A stretch of DNA of 64,000 bases from Vicinamibacterales bacterium (GTDB lineage: Bacteria; Acidobacteriota; Vicinamibacteria; Vicinamibacterales; UBA2999): assembly GCA_041659285.1 (NCBI GenBank), contig JBAZYO010000007.1, positions 118,198-182,197 on the forward strand, written 5' to 3'. The translations under genes and the position numbers were made by a program. Below the pieces are notes generated by a model. That model saw only the letters and a list, made by a program, of their open reading frames with translations. It was not told the origin of the DNA and searched no databases. Shown here one piece after another: positions 59,486-64,000 of the stretch. The first letter of the stretch is position 1; every line of letters starts with the position of its first letter.

Positions 59486-59913
59486 TCGCGGTCGGTACCA
59501 ACCTGCTCGTCTATGCGCACCGCAAGGACTCACCGTGGCACCACGCGGCGGAGCCGCTGGTGCGTTCGCTCGCGGAAGGCACGGCGCCGTGGGCGATCCC
59601 CTGGCCATGCCTCCACGAGTTCCTCGCCATCGTGACGCATCCCCGCATCTACGCGCCGCCGACGCCGCAGCCGGCCGCCCTTGCACAAGTGGACGCCTGG
59701 CTGGCGTCACCGACACACGTCTTGTTGGCAGAAGGGCCGGGCTACTGGGCGACGCTCGCCGCCACGCTCAGGGCATCCAAGGTCAGCGGCGCGCAGGTGC
59801 ACGACGCGCGCGTCGCCGCGCTGTGCGTGCACCATCGGGTATCGGAGTTGTGGTCCGCGGATCGCGACTTCTCGCGCTTCTCCGCCCTCGCCACCCGTAA
59901 TCCCCTCATTTAG
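59482..59913 (+). CDS. vapC: VapC-type PIN-domain toxin lacking the first Asp
   Basis: The 143-aa protein is a PIN-domain ribonuclease homologue: IAVGTNLLVYAHR, PWPCLHEFLAIVTHPRIY, VHDARVAALCVHH and LWSADRDFSRF. In nearly all VapCs the first motif is VDTNLL, where Asp coordinates the metal; here the codon is GGT (Gly). The other acidic residues are present. The toxin is therefore predicted to be catalytically crippled but may still bind its antitoxin. Confidence 0.78.
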   Translation: MIAVGTNLLVYAHRKDSPWHHAAEPLVRSLAEGTAPWAIPWPCLHEFLAIVTHPRIYAPPTPQPAALAQVDAWLASPTHVLLAEGPGYWATLAATLRASKVSGAQVHDARVAALCVHHRVSELWSADRDFSRFSALATRNPLI

Positions 59914-59971
59914 GGTTACTGTTTCGCGCGCACGGTACGCACCGTGCGTTTCAAGTAGTACCATCACACCC

Positions 59972-60757
59972 ATGGTCGCCCTCCTACTGCTGACGTTGCT
60001 GCAAGCGCCCGCCACGCCGGCCCAGCCGGCTCCCGCACCGGCCGCCCAGGCGCCCAAACCCAGGCCAGCCGCCACCGGCGGCGCGACCACCAACGCCCTG
60101 TTCTTCATCACTGACCCGTCGGGCGCGTCGATTGAAGGCGTCACGGTCACCATCACCGGCCCCGTCGATCGCGAGGCCAGGAGCCCGGCCGGCGGGTTCA
60201 CGCGCGTGCAGGGGATCCGCGCCGGCACCTACCGCGCCCGCTTCACCCGCGACGGCTTCATCACCTTCGAGAAGGAATTCAGCTGGCGCGCGGGAGCGGC
60301 GACGCCCGAGATCGCCGTCACGCTGAACGCGGCGCCGGCGCCTCCGCCGCCGCCACCACCGCCACCGGCGGCGCCGGCCCCGCCGCCGCCGGCAACCGGA
60401 AAGTTGCCGCCGCCGGGGTCGCCCAAGACGCTGTCGCTGCCGGACTTCATCGAGAAGAACTTCATCGGTGGCCGCGAGGCGCACAAGGAGAACATGGTCG
60501 GCTGCAGCGGCGTGGGCCAGGCCGTGCTGTGGCAGGTGCGCGAGCCGTGGGACGGCCGCCAGCACGAGTCCGCCGACGGCATGCTCTACATCATTGGCGG
60601 CGAAGGCAGCATCAAGCTCGAGGGCCGCGAGGTCCCGGTCACGGCCGGCTCGTTCGCGGTGGTCCCCCGCGGCACGACCTACGGCTTCACCCGGCGCGGC
60701 CGCAACCCGCTGATCGTGCTCGCCGTGCTCGCCGGCGCGCCCTGCGCGGTGGATTAA
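59972..60757 (+). CDS. Exported cupin-domain protein with PEGA-like repeat
   Basis: The 261-aa protein starts with a hydrophobic leader and an Ala/Pro linker. A carboxypeptidase-regulatory-like domain follows (FFITDPSGASIEGVTVTITG, RIGAGTYRARFTRDGFITFEKEF), then a polyproline run and a cupin fold (VGQAVLWQVREPWDGRQHESADGMLYIIGGEGSIKLEGREVPVTAGSFAVVPRGTTYGFTRRG). The cupin lacks the full set of His ligands, so it may bind a small molecule rather than a metal. The start is ATG 59972; longer frames overlap vapC. A poly-Pro spacer is suggestive of a surface-exposed domain. Confidence 0.72.
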   Translation: MVALLLLTLLQAPATPAQPAPAPAAQAPKPRPAATGGATTNALFFITDPSGASIEGVTVTITGPVDREARSPAGGFTRVQGIRAGTYRARFTRDGFITFEKEFSWRAGAATPEIAVTLNAAPAPPPPPPPPPAAPAPPPPATGKLPPPGSPKTLSLPDFIEKNFIGGREAHKENMVGCSGVGQAVLWQVREPWDGRQHESADGMLYIIGGEGSIKLEGREVPVTAGSFAVVPRGTTYGFTRRGRNPLIVLAVLAGAPCAVD

Positions 60758-60764
60758 GGGCATG

Positions 60765-60787
60765 GTCCGCCTAAAGGCGGACGCTAC
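60765..60787. repeat. Solo hairpin repeat (GTCCGCC stem)
   Basis: GTCCGCC-TAAA-GGCGGAC is a perfect 7-bp stem followed by GCTACA. Same layout as the 24.6-kb copy but with different stem letters and a slightly changed flank. Confidence 0.7.
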
Positions 60788-60804
60788 AGCCGCAATTGCG
60801 CCTG

Positions 60805-60833
60805 CCCACCGTAGCTCAAAGAGCGAAGGTGGG
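60805..60833. repeat. Two-tier hairpin upstream of glnS
   Basis: CCCACC-GTA-GCTC-AAA-GAGC-GAA-GGTGGG pairs in two steps with a small internal loop, 22 bp before the glnS start. It might affect glnS expression or be another repeat copy. Confidence 0.6.
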
Positions 60834-60855
60834 ATATTCTGATCGATTGAAAACC

Positions 60856-62568
60856 ATGCCAGACGTGAATACAGGCGCGCCCACCGAGGCGCGCGACGCC
60901 GCCGAGTCCCGGGACTTCATCCGCGAGATCGTGGCCGCCGACGTGGCGGCCGGGAAGAACGGCGGCAAGGTCGTCACGCGGTTCCCGCCGGAACCGAACG
61001 GCTACCTCCACATTGGCCATGCCAAGGCGATTTGCCTCGATTTCGGCGTGGCCGGCGAGTTTGGCGGCTACTGCAACCTCCGCTTCGACGACACCAACCC
61101 GGTGAAGGAAGACGTCGAGTACGTGGATTCCATCAAGGCCGACGTCGAGTGGCTGGGGTTTCATTGGCACGACCGCGAATACTACGCGTCCGACTACTAC
61201 GAGCAGCTCTACGGCTTCGCCGAGCACCTCATCGGGAAGGGCCTCGCCTACGTCGACTCGCTCAGCGCCGACGAGATGCGCGAGCACCGCGGCACGCTGA
61301 CCGAGCCCGGCACCGACTCGCCGTTCCGCACCCGCCCTGTTGACGAGAACCTCGATCTGTTCCGGCGGATGCGCGCGGCCGAGTTTCCCGACGGCGCCCA
61401 CGTGCTGCGCGCCAAGATCGACATGCGGGCGCCCAACATCACCATGCGCGACCCGGTGCTCTACCGGATCCGGCATGCCGACCATCACCGCACCGGACGC
61501 ACGTGGTGCATCTACCCGATGTACGACTTCGCCCACCCGCTGTCGGATGCGATTGAAGGCATCACGCATTCGTTCTGCACCCTCGAGTACGTGGACCATC
61601 GTCCGCTCTACGACTGGGCCATCGAGCACTGCGACACGGCCAGCACGCCGCGCCAGTACGAGTTCGCCCGCCTCAACCTGAATTACACGATCATGAGCAA
61701 GCGCAAGCTGCTGCAACTGGTCGAGCAGAAGCACGTCAGCGGCTGGGACGACCCGCGCATGCCGACCATCTCGGGCCTGCGCCGCCGCGGCTTCACGCCC
61801 GAGGCCATCCGCGATTTCTGCGGACGCGTCGGCGTGGCGAAGAAGGAGAACGTGATCGACGTCGGCCTGCTCGAGCACTGCGTGCGCGAGGATCTCAATC
61901 GCCGCGCGCCGCGGGCCATGGCGGTGCTGCGCCCGCTCAAGCTGGTGCTCACCAACTACCCCGAGGGCCAGTCGGAAGAGATGGACGTCGTCAATCACCC
62001 CGACAACACCGCGCTGGGGACGCGCCGGGTGCCGTTCTCGCGCGAGATCTACATCGAGCGCGACGACTTCATGCTGGATCCGCCGAAGAAGTTCTTCCGC
62101 CTGGCGCCGGGGCGCGAGGTGCGCCTGCGCAACGCCTACCTGATCACCTGCACCCACGCGATCAAGAACGAGGCTGGCGAGGTCGTGGAACTGCGCGGCA
62201 CTTACGACCCGGCCACGCGCGGCGGCGATGCGCCGGACGGGCGCAAAGTGAAGGCCACGCTGCACTGGGTGTCGGCGCAGCATGCCGCCGACGCCGAGGT
62301 GCGCCTGTACGAGCGGCTGTATGTCGTGGAAGACCCTGAGAGCGCCGCCACCAAGGCGAACGCCGAGCTGAACACGCTGCTCAATCCGGCGTCGTTGGCA
62401 GTGGTGACGGGCTGCAAGGTGGAGCCGATGCTGGGTAACGCCGAGCCAGGTGCCCGCTACCAGTTCGAGCGCCTCGGCTACTTCGCCGCGGATGCCGACA
62501 GCCGCGGTGGCGCGCCGGTGTTCAATCGCACCGTGTCGCTGAAAGACAGCTCTTCCAAGTCCTCGTAG
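60856..62568 (+). CDS. glnS: Glutaminyl-tRNA synthetase
   Basis: The 570-aa enzyme charges tRNA(Gln) directly. VTRFPPEPNGYLHIGHAKAICLDF is the HIGH signature, RFDDTNPVKED follows, and NYTIMSKRKLLQLV is the KMSKS equivalent. The anticodon-binding beta-barrels occupy the C-terminal third (PRAMAVLRPLKLVLTNYPEGQSEEMDVVNHP, LRNAYLITCTHAIKNEAG). Full length and all motifs are present. ATG 60856 was chosen at the conserved start; the stop TAG is part of a repeat. Confidence 0.93.
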   Translation: MPDVNTGAPTEARDAAESRDFIREIVAADVAAGKNGGKVVTRFPPEPNGYLHIGHAKAICLDFGVAGEFGGYCNLRFDDTNPVKEDVEYVDSIKADVEWLGFHWHDREYYASDYYEQLYGFAEHLIGKGLAYVDSLSADEMREHRGTLTEPGTDSPFRTRPVDENLDLFRRMRAAEFPDGAHVLRAKIDMRAPNITMRDPVLYRIRHADHHRTGRTWCIYPMYDFAHPLSDAIEGITHSFCTLEYVDHRPLYDWAIEHCDTASTPRQYEFARLNLNYTIMSKRKLLQLVEQKHVSGWDDPRMPTISGLRRRGFTPEAIRDFCGRVGVAKKENVIDVGLLEHCVREDLNRRAPRAMAVLRPLKLVLTNYPEGQSEEMDVVNHPDNTALGTRRVPFSREIYIERDDFMLDPPKKFFRLAPGREVRLRNAYLITCTHAIKNEAGEVVELRGTYDPATRGGDAPDGRKVKATLHWVSAQHAADAEVRLYERLYVVEDPESAATKANAELNTLLNPASLAVVTGCKVEPMLGNAEPGARYQFERLGYFAADADSRGGAPVFNRTVSLKDSSSKSS

Positions 62569-62610
62569 GGCACCCCTTCAGGGGTGCCGGCCTACCCCAT
62601 AAAGGGGGGC
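62566..62610. repeat. Hairpin repeat overlapping the glnS stop
   Basis: On the minus strand GGCACCCC-TGAA-GGGGTGCC is followed by CTACGAG, the same stem and flank as the 24.6-kb copy. A second CCCC-ATAAA-GGGG stem follows on the plus strand. The glnS stop TAG lies in the flank. Confidence 0.75.
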
Positions 62611-62624
62611 CTGCGTGCGCCGGC

Positions 62625-63362
62625 CTACTCCTGCCCCGCCGCGCCGACGAAGCGATCGTCGTCGTCGGCGAACAACACGTTGAAGCTGGTCAGCGATCCG
62701 TAACAGCCGGTGATGTATCCCTGGATCTTGATCTTCTGATCGTCGGGGAGGTCCGAGGCGTTGACCTGCTGCTCGAGCGTGCGCAGCCGGTTCCGCAGCA
62801 TCACCACCTTGTGGAAGAACGAGTCGATCGGCCAGCTCTTCTCCTGGACGCCGGGCTTGCCTGGCTTCAACACCATCTCGCCGCCACGCCACTTCTCGGC
62901 CGGCGTCACGGGGGTCAGGCCCGTCTCTTCGCGGATGATCCGCCGAATCAGCAGTTCGAGGTCAGCGGAGTCTGAGTTGTGTGTCATGGGAGGGGCCAGT
63001 CGTTCGCGTTCGCTGATGAGAGGTAACGGATTCGGGGCGTGGGTGCGCACGTTCGCGGGACTGCCGTAGGGCCCCCCTTCCGCCTTCGCGCGAAGCGCTT
63101 CGGCGGACTCGCCGTAGCCTTGGCGGAGGCGGTTATGGGGGGCCGGCATTCGGGCCGACGCCGATGCCGTGCGCGCCGCGCCGCCGCCCAACCGCGGACC
63201 GCCGCGATAGTTGTGCTCGCTGCGGCAGAAGTCACAGGCCACGCGCAGTGGCTGAGCGTTGCCGTCCACGACGATGACCGTGTGGGTGCGATCCTCGTGG
63301 CAGGATCGGCAATGGTCCTCGACGGACTGTCCGGCGCGGTACTGGCGGTTCGGCGAGTTCAT
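62625..63362 (-). CDS. Zinc-ribbon protein with repeat-derived linker
   Basis: This 245-aa protein has an N-terminal zinc ribbon (HCRSCHEDRTHTVIVV, RVACDFCRSEHN), a low-complexity linker, and a C-terminal helical domain (SADLELLIRRIIREETGLTPVTPAEKWRGGEMVLKPGKPGVQEKSWPIDSFFHKVVMLRNRLRTLEQQVN). That domain occurs in other Acidobacteria proteins of unknown function. Residues about 73-98 (RLRQGYGESAEALRAKAEG) are translated from a hairpin repeat. ATG 63362 is preferred. Function unknown; the ribbon suggests nucleic-acid or protein binding. Confidence 0.68.
   Translation of the reverse strand: MNSPNRQYRAGQSVEDHCRSCHEDRTHTVIVVDGNAQPLRVACDFCRSEHNYRGGPRLGGGAARTASASARMPAPHNRLRQGYGESAEALRAKAEGGPYGSPANVRTHAPNPLPLISERERLAPPMTHNSDSADLELLIRRIIREETGLTPVTPAEKWRGGEMVLKPGKPGVQEKSWPIDSFFHKVVMLRNRLRTLEQQVNASDLPDDQKIKIQGYITGCYGSLTSFNVLFADDDDRFVGAAGQE
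63070..63144. repeat. In-frame hairpin repeat in the zinc-ribbon gene
   Basis: GGCCCCCC (63070-63077) and GGGGGGCC (63137-63144) form an outer 8-bp stem. On the minus strand the second stem is followed by CTACGGCAG, like other family members, but the loop is about 59 bp and holds smaller hairpins. The 75-bp unit is exactly 25 codons and keeps the frame. Confidence 0.75.
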
Positions 63363-63369
63363 CGACAAC

Positions 63370-63948
63370 TTAGACCGCGGGCGCAAACAGATCGTCGATC
63401 GCCAGTCTGAATCCGGGCAGGAGCGGCGTTTCGAGCACGGCCGCGTGTCCCGTATCCAGATCCATCAGGCGCGGGAACAACCCGCCGGCGCGACGCCGAA
63501 ACACCGTCACGCGAAGGCCCTTCGGGTCCACGATCCAATACTCGCGGATGCCCTTTTCCTCGAATAGCTTGCGCTTGATCCCCTCATCGCGTCTGCGCGT
63601 GCTGGGCGACAGAATTTCAACCACCAGGGCAGGCGGCCCCTGGACGTTGGCCTCGGTGAGAATGTCCTGCTGATCGCCGGCTACAAACAGCAGATCCGGC
63701 TCGACGACGTCGTAGTAGGACAGCACGACATCAAGGGGCGAGAGGAACACGCGACCGAGAAGGCGACGGCCAACCAGGAAGTTTCCGATCGCCAGATAAA
63801 GGCGGCCCAGGAGTTCCTGGTGGCCAACGGTCGGCGCGGCCGTCACGTAGTGGACTCCGTCGATGAGCTCGTGCCGCTTCCCATCCTCTGGGAAGCGCAG
63901 GAAGTCGTCGTAGGTGAGACGCGCGTGGGAACGAGCAGCGGTCGGCAT
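63370..63948 (-). CDS. Uma2-family PD-(D/E)XK endonuclease-like protein
   Basis: The 192-aa protein has the Uma2 pattern: LTYDDFLRFPEDGKRHELIDGVHYVTAAPTVGHQELL, VVEPDLLFVAGDQQD, GPPALVVEILSPSTRRRDEGIKRKLFEEKGIREYWIVDPK. The EPDLLF, EILSPST and K residues form the nuclease-fold active site. Members are very abundant in Cyanobacteria and other phyla, and their role is unclear. ATG 63948 with AGAGGA was chosen over 63966. It is convergent with nothing and ends 8 bp from the zinc-ribbon gene's start. Confidence 0.82.
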   Translation of the reverse strand: MPTAARSHARLTYDDFLRFPEDGKRHELIDGVHYVTAAPTVGHQELLGRLYLAIGNFLVGRRLLGRVFLSPLDVVLSYYDVVEPDLLFVAGDQQDILTEANVQGPPALVVEILSPSTRRRDEGIKRKLFEEKGIREYWIVDPKGLRVTVFRRRAGGLFPRLMDLDTGHAAVLETPLLPGFRLAIDDLFAPAV

Positions 63949-64000
63949 GGCGTCCTCTTCTCGCATGATGATGGGATTTTACACCTGCACATGCCCGTGT

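Noticed and set aside
59240..59913. VapBC as IS cargo
   Set aside because: The pair lies outside the right inverted repeat and target duplication.
1..64000. tRNA or rRNA genes
   Set aside because: Scanning by eye for GTTCRA-type T-arms and acceptor pairs gave only hits inside coding sequence; a tRNA search program would be needed to exclude them fully.

Overview
This is a high-GC, gene-dense bacterial chromosomal segment with no rRNA, tRNA, CRISPR array or prophage module that I could see. The gene set points to Acidobacteriota, most likely a Vicinamibacteria-type soil or sediment organism. The signs are two very large TonB-dependent receptors with carboxypeptidase-regulatory N-termini, several secreted PQQ-type beta-propellers, a CcmH-like protein with an unusual Cys spacing, a cytochrome/monooxygenase/TPR protein, CocE, M28 and amidohydrolase enzymes, GlnS plus GluQRS, and many short palindromic repeats. 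The placement is inferred from gene content, not from a marker gene.

Layout. 1-5.9 kb: ccmH-like gene, exported methyltransferase, two DsrE-like secreted proteins, CocE hydrolase, small DUF5666-like protein and gluQ. 6-9.7 kb: a tightly overlapping signalling operon with one LytS-type kinase and two response regulators, one ending in a PP2C phosphatase and one in LytTR. 9.8-12 kb: a PilB/GspE ATPase fused to a receiver. 12-13.7 kb: a sulfite-oxidase-type molybdoenzyme with its cytochrome partner. 13.7-14.7 kb: three arrays of 24-28 bp hairpin units around a four-helix-bundle (S23/Avd-like) gene, followed by a membrane MutS-type ATPase. 16.4-23.5 kb: cytochrome/TPR protein, TonB receptor, L,D-transpeptidase. 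23.5-32.9 kb: a co-directional cluster of acyl-activating enzyme, aldehyde dehydrogenase/acyl reductase, GT4 glycosyltransferase, LolD-like ATPase, FtsX-like permease and beta-propeller. 33-39.4 kb: small membrane protein, second TonB receptor, MFS transporter, second propeller. 39.4-49.9 kb: RHS remnant, nucleotidyltransferase pair, DUF1624 membrane protein, amidohydrolase, cyclase-like toroid, multicopper oxidase, esterase, kelch/collagen-like protein. 49.9-55.5 kb: decayed beta-lactamase and kinase genes, glycine-zipper protein, NHL propeller, an M28 peptidase with a frameshifted tail, RodZ-type HTH protein. 55.5-59.9 kb: a small HTH operon whose control region is split by a complete 2,866-bp IS1595-family element carrying passenger genes, then a VapBC pair whose toxin has lost its first catalytic Asp. 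60-64 kb: cupin lipoprotein-like protein, glnS, zinc-ribbon protein, Uma2 protein.

The most unusual theme is repeat DNA. One superfamily consists of hairpins whose stems differ between copies but stay self-complementary, next to a near-constant CCTACGAG/CTCGTAGG flank. It occurs singly between genes, as arrays around the four-helix-bundle gene, and at least once in frame inside a coding sequence. A second palindrome of another type is in frame inside the FtsX-like permease. A 9-nt GTGCCTAAG-type tandem repeat supplies the start codon and first residues of two unrelated exported proteins. Repeat copies also overlap the stop codons of three genes.
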